A stretch of 5,610 nucleotides of DNA from Planctomycetaceae bacterium (GTDB lineage: Bacteria > Planctomycetota > Planctomycetia > Pirellulales > Pirellulaceae): the NCBI GenBank assembly GCA_007129635.1, contig SKVE01000098.1, positions 1-5,610 of the forward strand, read 5' to 3'. Shown here in pieces: positions 1-5,583 of the stretch (its first letter is position 1; every line of letters starts with the position of its first letter). Under the pieces are notes generated by a model. That model was given only the letters and a program-made list of their open reading frames with translations. It was not told where the DNA came from and searched no databases. Position numbers and translations under genes: made by a program.

Positions 1-222
1 GTCCGGTTCCCCATCCATCTGCTCGATCACCTGGACCACCAGATCGTGCGTCAACGGTCGAGGCGTCTGGATCCCCTTGATCCTTCGCTCGATGCTGGTC
101 GCTTCGAAGATGCCAATGACGATCGGGAACTGCCGGTCGCCATCCACCTCGCTCAAATAAATAATCTGTTGGTCGTGGATTTCGCTGATAATGATTCGCG
201 ACAACTGCATTTCGACAGGCAT
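1..222 (-). CDS. Bifunctional nuclease (BFN/DUF151) domain protein, N-terminal part, cut by the window edge
   Basis: Reading leftward from the ATG at 222-220 gives 74 uninterrupted codons that leave the window in frame, so the C-terminal part is missing. The protein begins MPVEMQLSRIIISEIHDQQ and continues with a strand-rich stretch containing YLSEVDGDRQFPIVIGIFEA (about residues 22-41), then a helix with TSIERRIKGI and a segment TPRPLTHDLVVQVIEQM. The pattern of a conserved residue ladder, 'FPIVIGIFEA' followed by 'RPLTHDL', is the hallmark of the BFN/DUF151 domain. Family members are small proteins; some have been reported to have DNase and RNase activity, but their role in most bacteria is unsettled, so the nuclease name is inherited from the family and not shown here. 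The start is well fixed by a GAGGAGGT Shine-Dalgarno 7 bases upstream. It is transcribed divergently from the sulfatase. No signal peptide is visible, so it should be cytoplasmic. Confidence 0.85.
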   Translation of the reverse strand, partial: MPVEMQLSRIIISEIHDQQIIYLSEVDGDRQFPIVIGIFEATSIERRIKGIQTPRPLTHDLVVQVIEQMDGEPD

Positions 223-229
223 CCGCTAA

Positions 230-235
230 CCTCCT
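230..235 (-). promoter_or_regulatory. Shine-Dalgarno (AGGAGG) of the BFN gene
   Basis: On the minus strand the bases before the start read GAGGAGGTTAGCGGATG. This is a near-perfect anti-SD match, with AGGAGG 7 bases from the ATG at 222. It decides the start of the partial BFN gene. By contrast, the sulfatase start at 539 has no comparable motif. Confidence 0.85.
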
Positions 236-241
236 CTTTCA

Positions 242-256
242 GGCACAGAACGTGCC
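242..256 (-). other. Small inverted repeat in the BFN gene leader
   Basis: GGCAC (242-246) and GTGCC (252-256) form a perfect 5-bp inverted repeat with a 5-base loop. In the minus-strand transcript it lies 6 bases upstream of the AGGAGG. It could modulate access to the ribosome binding site, or it may be chance in GC-rich DNA. There is no U-tract, so it is not a terminator. Confidence 0.25.
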
Positions 257-281
257 GCCTGGTCCCTCGATAACAGCCCTG

Positions 282-309
282 ATGATAGGATGCAATCCTG
301 ATTTGTTCA
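282..309 (-). promoter_or_regulatory. Candidate sigma-70-type promoter of the BFN gene
   Basis: On the minus strand, TGAACA (309-304, 4 of 6 to TTGACA) is followed after 16 bases by TATCAT (287-282, 5 of 6 to TATAAT), giving a leader of roughly 50 bases before the ATG. A small dyad, AGGAT-N3-ATCCT (287-299), lies between the two boxes, where an operator could sit. The call rests on consensus matching only. Confidence 0.35.
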
Positions 310-538
310 GTGGACGCCCTCGCGAGTGCTGTTTGCTTCGATCAGATCGAGCACCGAACGCTTCCAGTATAACGGTCCTGGCTACCCGAACGAAGTCCCC
401 GCCCTCATCGACCTCACCACTTGGTTGACTTGCCAGTTCGGTGCGGCTGGGTTATGGTGGAAGGCAGTGGAGTTTGCGGCCTGGGCACTTCCCCAGGACG
501 CACCGGTTATCCGACCCCCTTTCCCTACGGACCAAGCC

Positions 539-2041
539 ATGAAGACCCGTCTGTTGATCGCGACCGTGGCAGCCGCGTTGCTGCTGCCCGCATCTGCGAA
601 ATCGCTGGACGACCCATCGTCGCCGCCACGTCCCAACGTCCTGTTCATCGCCATCGACGACCAAAACGACTGGATCGGATGCCTGGGCGGCCACCCGATG
701 GTGAAGACCCCGCACATCGACCGATTGGCCGAACGCGGTACCCTGTTCCAGAACGCTCATATCCAGTCGCCGTTGTGCAATCCGTCGCGGACCAGTCTGA
801 TGCTGGGCTTGCGACCCACGACCACCGGTATCTACGGACTGGCGCCCTGGTTTCGGAACGTGGACCAATGGGCGGATCGAGTCACCTTGCCGCAGCACTT
901 CAAGAACCATGGATACAAGACGTTGACGGCGGGGAAAATTTACCACGGGGGCGTCGGCGGCCCGAAGTTGCGGGCGATCGAGTTCGATGTCTGGGGTCCG
1001 CCCGGCGGGATCGGTGTCCGACCGCCAGAAAAGCTGATCCCTCCAACACCGATGGGAAACCACCCCTTGATGGACTGGGGCGTTTTTCCGCACGAGGACG
1101 AGGAGAAGCAGGATTATATCGTTGCCAGTTGGGCGATCGAGCAACTGCAGAACATGCCCGAGGACCAGCCCTTCTTTTTGGCCGCCGGCTTCTTCTTGCC
1201 GCACGTCCCGTGCTATGCCACCCAGCAATGGTTCCACTTGTACCCCGACGATGATAGCGTGCTGCCGCCGATCCGCGAGGATGATCGGGAAAACACGCCC
1301 GATTTCTCCTGGTACATCCATTGGGAACTGCCGGAACCGCGGCTGCGCTGGGTACGTGAGAACGACCAGTGGCGAAACCTGGTCCGCTCGTACCTGGCTT
1401 GTACCAGTTTCATCGATGCCCAGGTCGGTCGGATCGTCGATGCGCTGGATGCCGCCGGACTGGCGGAGAACACCGTCATCGTGCTCTGGTCGGATCACGG
1501 CTATCACCTGGGCGAAAAGGCGATCACGGGGAAGAACACGCTGTGGGAACGCAGCACACGCGTGCCCTTGATCTTCGCCGGGCCGGGTGTACCGGCTGGC
1601 CAGCAGACCATGCAACCGGCCGAACTGCTGGATATCTACCCGACGTTGATCGAATTGTGCGGGCTGGACCCCCGTGACGATCTGGAGGGGCTGAGCCTGA
1701 TGCCGCAGATCAAGGATCCCACAACTCACCGCGCTCGACCCGCGATCACCAGCCACAACCAGGGCAATCACGGGATTCGTAGCGTGCGTTGGCGTTTTAT
1801 TCAATACGCAGACGGCACGGAGGAGCTGTACGATATCCAGCAGGATCCCCACGAGTGGACGAATCTGGCCAATGATCCTCAGTACGCAGCCGTGCTGGCC
1901 GAACATCGCCGCTGGCTGCCTCGAATCGATCGGCCGCCGGCGCCCGGCAGCGCGGACCGGGTGCTGACGTACGACCCGGCGACCGACGAAGCCGTCTGGG
2001 AAGGTACCACCGTCCGTCGCGGGGATCCGATCCCCGAATGA
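539..2041 (+). CDS. Secreted formylglycine-dependent sulfatase, iduronate-2-sulfatase-like
   Basis: A 500-residue type I sulfatase that hydrolyses sulfate esters, most likely on sulfated polysaccharide outside the cytoplasmic membrane. The ATG at 539 is chosen because it starts a Sec signal peptide (MKTRLLIATV, then a hydrophobic run ending PASA at residue 20). In order: RPNVLFIAIDD with metal ligands D40/D41; the sulfatase signature CNPSR with C80 as the residue converted to formylglycine; AGKIYHGG (K133, H136); FFLPHVP (H222); SDHGYHLGE with D319/H320; and K332 in GKNTLWE. All expected catalytic positions are present, and the length is normal for the family. The spacing and the segments 'LPQHFKNHGYKTLTAGKIYH' and 'PFFLAAGFFLPHVP' resemble human iduronate-2-sulfatase and bacterial relatives (SulfAtlas S1_7-like, from memory). 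The true substrate cannot be read from sequence. It needs a formylglycine-generating enzyme encoded elsewhere. No strong SD precedes the start. Confidence 0.93.
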   Translation: MKTRLLIATVAAALLLPASAKSLDDPSSPPRPNVLFIAIDDQNDWIGCLGGHPMVKTPHIDRLAERGTLFQNAHIQSPLCNPSRTSLMLGLRPTTTGIYGLAPWFRNVDQWADRVTLPQHFKNHGYKTLTAGKIYHGGVGGPKLRAIEFDVWGPPGGIGVRPPEKLIPPTPMGNHPLMDWGVFPHEDEEKQDYIVASWAIEQLQNMPEDQPFFLAAGFFLPHVPCYATQQWFHLYPDDDSVLPPIREDDRENTPDFSWYIHWELPEPRLRWVRENDQWRNLVRSYLACTSFIDAQVGRIVDALDAAGLAENTVIVLWSDHGYHLGEKAITGKNTLWERSTRVPLIFAGPGVPAGQQTMQPAELLDIYPTLIELCGLDPRDDLEGLSLMPQIKDPTTHRARPAITSHNQGNHGIRSVRWRFIQYADGTEELYDIQQDPHEWTNLANDPQYAAVLAEHRRWLPRIDRPPAPGSADRVLTYDPATDEAVWEGTTVRRGDPIPE

Positions 2042-2065
2042 CCGGCGACCGATCGTTTCGCAACC

Positions 2066-2097
2066 GGGGCTCCCGGGATCAAACCCACGGGAGTTCC
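2066..2097. other. Imperfect hairpin at the junction of two convergent genes
   Basis: CTCCCG (2070-2075) and CGGGAG (2088-2093) form a perfect 6-bp inverted repeat with a 12-base loop, extendable by G-U and G-C pairs to about 10 bp. It starts 25 bases after the sulfatase stop and overlaps the last codons of the phosphoesterase. It might help end sulfatase transcription, but there is no T-tract on either strand, so it is not a classical intrinsic terminator. Confidence 0.25.
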
Positions 2098-3029
2098 TGG
2101 AAGCGGAAGTCGAACCGTCCGTCCGGATGCAGATCGATGATGCTGAATCCTGCCGGGAAGCCGCGATAGGCCTGTTCACGCCACCAGTTGCCGGAGACGG
2201 CGCCCGCACAGATGAACGTTACGCCCCGGTACTCGACTCGATCCCTGCGATGCGTGTGCCCGGATAAGGCCAGACGCACATTGTGTCGAGCGAACAATTG
2301 AGCCAGGTCCAGTGCATCGCGGCTCATCTGCCGCAGCGGGATCTGGTACATCTGTTGCGCTTCGTTCCACATCCCGCCCGTATCCAACACCGTGACGCTC
2401 AGGATCGGGATGTGGCAGACCACCACCGCAGGCATCTCGGCGGGTTTTTCCGCCAGATCCTGCTCCAACCAGTCGCGTTGCGCTTCGTCCAGATAGGCCT
2501 GGTACCGGTTATCGTCCGTCGGCTGGACATCGTCCAGGACATAGAACCGCCAACCGCCCTGATCGAACCGGTAATAGGTCCGCTCCAGGTCGAACCGTTC
2601 GCAGAACATCCGCTTGCCGTACTTCGGATGGTCAGGGCTGACGCCGCGCCGGTTCGACCACGCGAACACATCGTGGTTGCCCAGGCAGGGATGCATGGTC
2701 AAATCCGTATGGTCGCGGACAATCCGCTGGTACAGATCGAACAGCAGCCGAGCCCGTGCGTAATCCTGGTCGAAGACATCCATCACCAGATCGCCGCCCG
2801 TCAGCACGAATTCGGCTTCGGCCTCATTGGCCGCCTGCAGACAGCGGATGAACCCGGCATCCGCATCCCGTTCCGACTGGACGTGCATGTCGGTCAAGTG
2901 CAGAAACCGGAGCGGCTTCGACGTCGATGCAGCGGCTGGCGACCGCCCCGTCATCGCCGCCCAAGGTCCGGCAGCCATCGCGGCAGTCGCCGCACCCAAA
3001 AAGCGACGGCGGGAGAAAGAATCGAACAT
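2079..3029 (-). CDS. Tat-exported calcineurin-like metallophosphoesterase
   Basis: A 316-residue phosphoesterase with two-metal active-site motifs in canonical order: D47-x-H49 (LTDMHV), GGD80 (TGGDLVMD), GNHD (117-120), H206 (CHIP) and GHTH (257-260). The N-terminus carries a twin-arginine signal, SRRRFLGAA (residues 6-14), followed by an Ala-rich hydrophobic stretch, so the folded, metal-loaded enzyme is probably exported by Tat. The start at 3029 places this signal at the N-terminus and has AGGAG (3044-3040) 10 bases upstream. The frame is open further upstream, but that extension runs through the end of the insertion sequence and is not credible. The family hydrolyses phosphomonoesters or phosphodiesters (purple acid phosphatase-like and CpdA-like members); the substrate cannot be told here. 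It is convergent with the sulfatase, with 37 bases between stop codons. The insertion sequence sits directly upstream on the same strand. Confidence 0.92.
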   Translation of the reverse strand: MFDSFSRRRFLGAATAAMAAGPWAAMTGRSPAAASTSKPLRFLHLTDMHVQSERDADAGFIRCLQAANEAEAEFVLTGGDLVMDVFDQDYARARLLFDLYQRIVRDHTDLTMHPCLGNHDVFAWSNRRGVSPDHPKYGKRMFCERFDLERTYYRFDQGGWRFYVLDDVQPTDDNRYQAYLDEAQRDWLEQDLAEKPAEMPAVVVCHIPILSVTVLDTGGMWNEAQQMYQIPLRQMSRDALDLAQLFARHNVRLALSGHTHRRDRVEYRGVTFICAGAVSGNWWREQAYRGFPAGFSIIDLHPDGRFDFRFQELPWV

Positions 3030-3162
3030 GCGTTTGGTGCTCCTGTGGATAGACCCGGTAGGTGGACGTCGTGACGCAGCAGGAGGTCTTCGCGATCCAA
3101 CCGCATCCCGGGCGAAAAACAGCTCGGACCAAAGCGCAACCCCCCGCTCCATGTCGTCTATT
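3030..3162. other. Short gap between the insertion sequence and the phosphoesterase start
   Basis: These 133 bases hold the AGGAG of the phosphoesterase, and presumably the left end of the insertion sequence. I see no promoter that clearly matches consensus for the phosphoesterase on the minus strand and no U-tailed hairpin to stop transcripts leaving the transposase. A T5 run at 3120-3116 lacks a stem in front of it. Confidence 0.5.
3040..3044 (-). promoter_or_regulatory. Ribosome binding site (AGGAG) of the phosphoesterase
   Basis: On the minus strand AGGAG is followed by 10 bases and the ATG at 3029. It supports this start over the long upstream extension of the same frame. Confidence 0.6.
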
Positions 3163-4569
3163 CTATGCACCTGGTTCCCAGACTGGAACAGGTTGGCAGA
3201 CGATCCGATAACCCTCACGCGACGCCTCTTGCGTTTCCTCTTCCATTCGCTGGCGACATTCCAGGCGAAACGCTTCCAATGACTGTTGCACTCCCGCCGC
3301 CTCCGACTCGTCCAGCAAATAGCGATCGCGGAGGGGGGCGTCGCCTTGTGCCGCCATCCGTAGCGTGGTCCGCAGACGATGGAACAACGCAAACGCCGCT
3401 TCGTATTGGTCGGCCGCCGTAATCACTTCCGGGTCGGAAAGATACTGACGCAACATGCTCGCGAAATTCTTCAGCACCTGCGGGGCTCGATCTCGGACTC
3501 GAGCGTCGCGGAGCAACTGTTCCACGCTGGCCGATCCCCGGACCACTCGGCGATGAAAGTACAGTAAATAGGGATCAAAGGGAAAACCCTGCCGACGGCC
3601 GTCATGGGAATAGTCCAACAACCATTGATGATAAGCGATCACGACCTCCCGGCCAGCGGTCGCCGCCGACATCTCGGCCCGCTTGCCCAGCAGCACTTCG
3701 GCCAACAGACGCGGGTGTTCCAGATGCTCACGTAGCCAATCGGTCAGGGCGTTGCGTTGATCTTTCAGCCGCGTTTGCAGTTTCAGTTGTCGCAACCGAT
3801 CGCGCAAACGGGCTTGAGGAACTGCATACAAATCTTCACCGATATCACGCAGAAAATGGAATTGACACACGCTGTGAGCCACGCCTGTTAAAGCCCGTTC
3901 GCAGGCCGCGGACATGGCATCACTGAGATCGTGCAGTGTCCGCCGTGGCCTACCAAACCGATCAGCGGTTTGCGTCAGGCAGGCGCTGATTGCATCGGCG
4001 TTTTCGCTGGGGATGCGGTAGGCATCTAAGAGCAGATTGTCTTGAGCTTCGTAAATGCCGAAATACATCGGTGTACCCGCTTCGAGGGTGGCGTCGATCA
4101 GCCAAGTGCTGCCGCCATGCCGCAGGAACCATTCGCTCAGTACGGGAGCCGACTGCCGGTGTAAATGGCCGAAGTAAAACAGGAATTTGCGTTGCGCGTC
4201 GTAGAGACTGCTGAAGGGAATCTGGGGAAACTCGTGAGCTATGCTTTGCAACTGCCGCCCCTGCAAGAACGTTTCACAGCCGACATGAGCCATGAGGTCG
4301 TAGCCGTAGGTCCCACCTTTGGGAACCAACTGCGCCAGCGGAACGGAAGCCGATGAATCGGCGGTGGCCTGTTGACGATGGACTTCGACCGCCTGGAAGC
4401 GATTGAGTTCGAGGGGCACGATTTGGCGGCGCGTGGTCTTTTGAACGTGGCCGTCCGCTGCCGTCTCAAAGCGATGGGTCAGCCCCTCCGGAAAGCCAAC
4501 CGCCTGGAGGTCCTGCTGAAAGCTCTTGTGAAGTTGGCGAAACCGTTCCGCGAGCTTCAGGGTGTCGTT
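3163..4569 (-). CDS. Transposase ORF B: DDE-type (MULE/IS256-like) catalytic part, read by -1 frameshift
   Basis: The frame is open from the A8 run (4575-4568) to TAG at 3165-3163 and gives 468 residues after the slip. It can be opened alone only at a GTG at 4419 (418 residues), which has no ribosome binding site, so I take expression as a fusion with ORF A. Using the 418-residue numbering, visible catalytic-type motifs are D109 in WLIDATLE, D164/D167 in LHDLSDAM, and C185-x2-H188 in VCQFHFLRDIG. An Asp, a second Asp and a C-x2-H before the terminal helical region is the arrangement of IS256/MULE-type RNase H-fold transposases; the final Glu cannot be fixed by eye. Residues 200-310 and 330-400 are Arg/Glu-rich and helical. 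The segment between the slip and GTG (NDTLKLAERFRQLHKSF...) is coherent protein, which argues that the frame is really translated there. The family name is an inference. Confidence 0.8.
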   Translation of the reverse strand, partial: NDTLKLAERFRQLHKSFQQDLQAVGFPEGLTHRFETAADGHVQKTTRRQIVPLELNRFQAVEVHRQQATADSSASVPLAQLVPKGGTYGYDLMAHVGCETFLQGRQLQSIAHEFPQIPFSSLYDAQRKFLFYFGHLHRQSAPVLSEWFLRHGGSTWLIDATLEAGTPMYFGIYEAQDNLLLDAYRIPSENADAISACLTQTADRFGRPRRTLHDLSDAMSAACERALTGVAHSVCQFHFLRDIGEDLYAVPQARLRDRLRQLKLQTRLKDQRNALTDWLREHLEHPRLLAEVLLGKRAEMSAATAGREVVIAYHQWLLDYSHDGRRQGFPFDPYLLYFHRRVVRGSASVEQLLRDARVRDRAPQVLKNFASMLRQYLSDPEVITAADQYEAAFALFHRLRTTLRMAAQGDAPLRDRYLLDESEAAGVQQSLEAFRLECRQRMEEETQEASREGYRIVCQPVPVWEPGA

Positions 4570-4575
4570 TTTTTT
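4518..4575 (-). promoter_or_regulatory. Candidate programmed -1 frameshift signal (A8 slippery run plus two stacked stems)
   Basis: On the minus strand the ORF A end reads CTA AAA AAA ACG ACA CCC TGA. The run of eight A residues (4575-4568) contains the heptamer A_AAA_AAA in the correct phase. A -1 slip changes the next codons to AAC GAC ACC CTG and enters the open ORF B frame. Eleven bases after the heptamer the RNA can pair AAGCUC (4557-4552) with GAGCUU (4525-4520). Nested directly against this stem is a second, GCGGAA/UUUCGC (4551-4546 with 4542-4537, one G-U pair, 3-base loop), which could stack on it. The spacing is a little longer than the usual 5-9 bases. Transcriptional slippage on A8 could give the same fusion. 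Confidence 0.72.
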
Positions 4576-5228
4576 AGCCCGTAGAAGTCCAGAATCAGTC
4601 GAATCTGGTCAGCGCGGACCAGGACTTTGCGAGCTTGCAATGCGCGAGCCACGGAGGCCACGCTGGCTTCGGGCGTCTCCAACAGTCGCCGCAAGACGTG
4701 AATGACGGTCACGGCGTCTAGTCCGGGAGGTACGTCTGTCTGAGGCCTCGTCGGTACCGGTCGCGGCTCTGCTCGCCGGCGGGTTTGCTGCTGATCCTCT
4801 CGCTGTTGCCTCTGCGTTGCCAGATACACGACCCTTCGACCCTGAAAGGAACGCGTCAGTTTTCCTTCACGGATCAATCGGCTGACGTGATTATGCACGC
4901 GGGTGCCGACAAGCTGCTGCAGTTCCTCCACGGTATAGCCGGCGGGGGATTGCTCGACCAGTCGGTGCAGCGTTTGCGGCAGATTGCCGTGTTGGGAAAA
5001 GCAGACGGCCTGATACTTCCATAATCCGTGTTGATCAAACCTGGGGGTATCTTTGGCGGTCACGAAAGCGCCATTGTGATTGATGCTGCCAAAGTAACCG
5101 ACCTTAGCGACAGCCCGCTGCACCGACTTTGTGGAGCAACCGACTTGTTGGGCAAGGGTCGTCCATTTGGCGACTCGCTCTGCCTTCAAATTCTGCACGA
5201 CTTGGGCTTCCGTGGTAGTAAGATCCAT
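4557..5228 (-). CDS. Transposase ORF A: winged-helix DNA-binding protein of the insertion sequence
   Basis: A 223-residue protein that probably recognises the element's ends. Helix-turn-helix candidates are at about residues 18-45 (VAKWTTLAQQVGCSTKSVQRAV), 83-137 (a winged helix: QTLHRLVEQ, GYTVEELQQLVG, RVHNHVSRLIREGKLTR, then a wing ending RRVVYLA) and 172-217 (VTVIHVLRRLL to RADQIRLILDFYG). A Gln/Arg/Pro-rich linker (about 138-168) separates the last two. The segment FSQHGNLPQTLHRLVEQSPAG matches a pattern I recall from two-ORF elements in archaea and bacteria, which supports the call but is memory, not a search. The start at 5228 has AAAGGA 5 bases upstream and a promoter just before. The last residues are LKKTTP; the two Lys codons lie in the A8 run where ribosomes may shift into ORF B. 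If they do not, this short form would be made and could act as a repressor or competitor. Confidence 0.82.
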   Translation of the reverse strand: MDLTTTEAQVVQNLKAERVAKWTTLAQQVGCSTKSVQRAVAKVGYFGSINHNGAFVTAKDTPRFDQHGLWKYQAVCFSQHGNLPQTLHRLVEQSPAGYTVEELQQLVGTRVHNHVSRLIREGKLTRSFQGRRVVYLATQRQQREDQQQTRRRAEPRPVPTRPQTDVPPGLDAVTVIHVLRRLLETPEASVASVARALQARKVLVRADQIRLILDFYGLKKTTP

Positions 5229-5233
5229 GACTG

Positions 5234-5239
5234 TCCTTT
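5234..5239 (-). promoter_or_regulatory. Ribosome binding site (AAAGGA) of transposase ORF A
   Basis: The minus strand reads GAAAGGACAGTCATG, with AAAGGA 5 bases before the ATG at 5228. It fixes the ORF A start; ORF B has no equivalent. Confidence 0.7.
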
Positions 5240-5257
5240 CATGTAATATAATTCCCT

Positions 5258-5286
5258 ATTATGCCGCAATTACATTTACATACCAA
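5258..5286 (-). promoter_or_regulatory. Probable promoter of the transposase
   Basis: On the minus strand TTGGTA (5286-5281, 4 of 6 to TTGACA) is followed by exactly 17 bases and CATAAT (5263-5258, 5 of 6 to TATAAT). Transcription would begin near 5251, giving a leader of about 20 bases with the ribosome binding site in it. The surrounding AT-rich sequence contrasts with the GC-rich coding DNA. Its position fits an internal transposase promoter. Confidence 0.55.
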
Positions 5287-5296
5287 GACATTTCTC

Positions 5297-5324
5297 AAAA
5301 AGAAAAAGGGGGCCTAAATGCCCC
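5297..5324 (-). terminator. Intrinsic terminator-like hairpin, minus strand
   Basis: On the minus strand GGGGC-ATTTAG-GCCCC (5324-5309) forms a perfect 5-bp GC stem with a 6-base loop. It is followed by CTTTTTCTTTTT (5308-5297), the T-tract of a Rho-independent terminator. It stops 10 bases before the -35 box of the transposase promoter, so it would shield the transposase from transcription arriving from the right. The stem is short but all G-C. No gene that it would serve is visible to the right within the window. Confidence 0.55.
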
Positions 5325-5490
5325 AGACTTCCCGGCTTTGCAGCCACCAATCACAATCGCGTCATATTGGCTTTCTGTCCGGTCATGTAAAACCAGTATC
5401 CACGGTCGCTAACTCCCTTTGCCAAAAAGACATACCATCAATCCAACCGAATTTCGGAACGATGGCGCTTGCCGGGCGAGAAACCCGCTC

Positions 5491-5546
5491 TCCGACTTCC
5501 GACTTCCGACTTCCGACCTCCGACCTCCGACCTCCGACTTCCGACT
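5491..5546. repeat. Eight tandem 7-bp repeats, TCCGACT/TCCGACC
   Basis: Eight exact head-to-tail heptamers occupy 56 bases. The seventh base varies in blocks: units 1-3 end in T, 4-6 in C and 7-8 in T. On the minus strand they read GGTCGGA/AGTCGGA. Because 7 is not a multiple of 3, all frames give the same heptapeptide series (SEVGGRR/SEVGSRK-type), which explains overlapping spurious reading frames here. I associate such arrays with intergenic DNA in planctomycete genomes, from memory. No flanking leader, spacer structure or cas gene suggests a CRISPR. Confidence 0.93.
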
Positions 5547-5558
5547 CATCCGAATGGC

Positions 5559-5583
5559 CACAAAAAGCACAAAACACACAAAA
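5559..5583. repeat. A-rich CACAAAA-type low-complexity tract
   Basis: A 25-base stretch of irregular CACAAAA/CACACAAAA units follows the heptamer repeat by 12 bases. On the minus strand it is TTTTGTG-rich. It is low-complexity DNA with no recognised function; the pairing with the heptamer array may mark a dispersed intergenic repeat module. Confidence 0.5.

Larger units (their letters stand above)
223..538. other. Divergent intergenic region between the BFN and sulfatase genes
   Basis: This 316-base stretch separates the minus-strand BFN gene from the plus-strand sulfatase. The left third holds the BFN ribosome binding site, leader hairpin and candidate promoter. In the right two thirds (about 310-538) I see no convincing gene, RNA or promoter. 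The sulfatase frame is open back to a GTG at 326. The extra 71 residues this would add lie before a clean signal peptide and include Trp-rich, non-family sequence, so I treat that extension as non-coding leader. Confidence 0.6.
3163..5286 (-). mobile_element. Insertion sequence with frameshift-linked orfA/orfB transposase, boundaries unresolved
   Basis: The element consists of a promoter, a DNA-binding ORF A and a catalytic ORF B, all on the minus strand, with the two ORFs overlapping at an A8 run. Both frames are free of internal stops, so the copy looks intact. The coordinates given are the minimum supported span: the ORF B stop codon to the -35 box before ORF A. I searched both sides (about 3040-3163 and 5229-5460) for terminal inverted repeats and a target duplication and found none I trust. 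The true ends are somewhere in 3045-3163 and beyond 5286. The terminator-like hairpin at 5297-5324 may lie inside or just outside the right end. Confidence 0.75.

Noticed and set aside
46..273. Plus-strand open frame of 75 codons
   Set aside because: It lies opposite the BFN coding sequence, which has a strong ribosome binding site and a recognisable domain; the plus-strand peptide has neither.
326..538. N-terminal extension of the sulfatase from a GTG at 326
   Set aside because: It would bury a clean signal peptide 71 residues inside the protein, and the added sequence does not resemble the sulfatase family.
452..2209. Long minus-strand open frame opposite the sulfatase (585 codons)
   Set aside because: It is an antisense shadow of a GC-rich gene. 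The plus strand carries all sulfatase motifs, and the antisense product is Arg/Gly/Gln-rich without recognisable domains.
2283..3074. Plus-strand open frame of 263 codons opposite the phosphoesterase
   Set aside because: It is a shadow of a gene with complete catalytic motifs on the other strand.
3100..3165. Terminal inverted repeat matching the right side of the insertion sequence
   Set aside because: Only ATGTC and scattered bases align between the left (about 3152) and right (about 5292) sides, no better than chance.
3030..3392. Upstream extension of the phosphoesterase frame by 121 residues
   Set aside because: It overlaps ORF B of the transposase in another frame, places the Tat signal internally and reads as Arg-rich non-family sequence. 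The ATG at 3029 has its own AGGAG.
4605..4622. 6-bp inverted repeat CTGGTC-N6-GACCAG upstream of the slippery run as a frameshift stimulator
   Set aside because: It ends 29 bases before the heptamer and lies in coding DNA. Stimulatory stems act downstream, and no Shine-Dalgarno-like stimulator is seen at the usual upstream distance.
5295..5413. Minus-strand fragment reading YDAIVIGGCKAGKSGAF, resembling an FAD/NAD-binding start
   Set aside because: The resemblance to a GxGxxG loop is striking but the frame is only about 35 codons between stops, has no start with a ribosome binding site, and runs into the terminator hairpin. Chance or a tiny gene relic.
5491..5546. CRISPR array
   Set aside because: The units are 7 bp with no spacers and no cas genes nearby.
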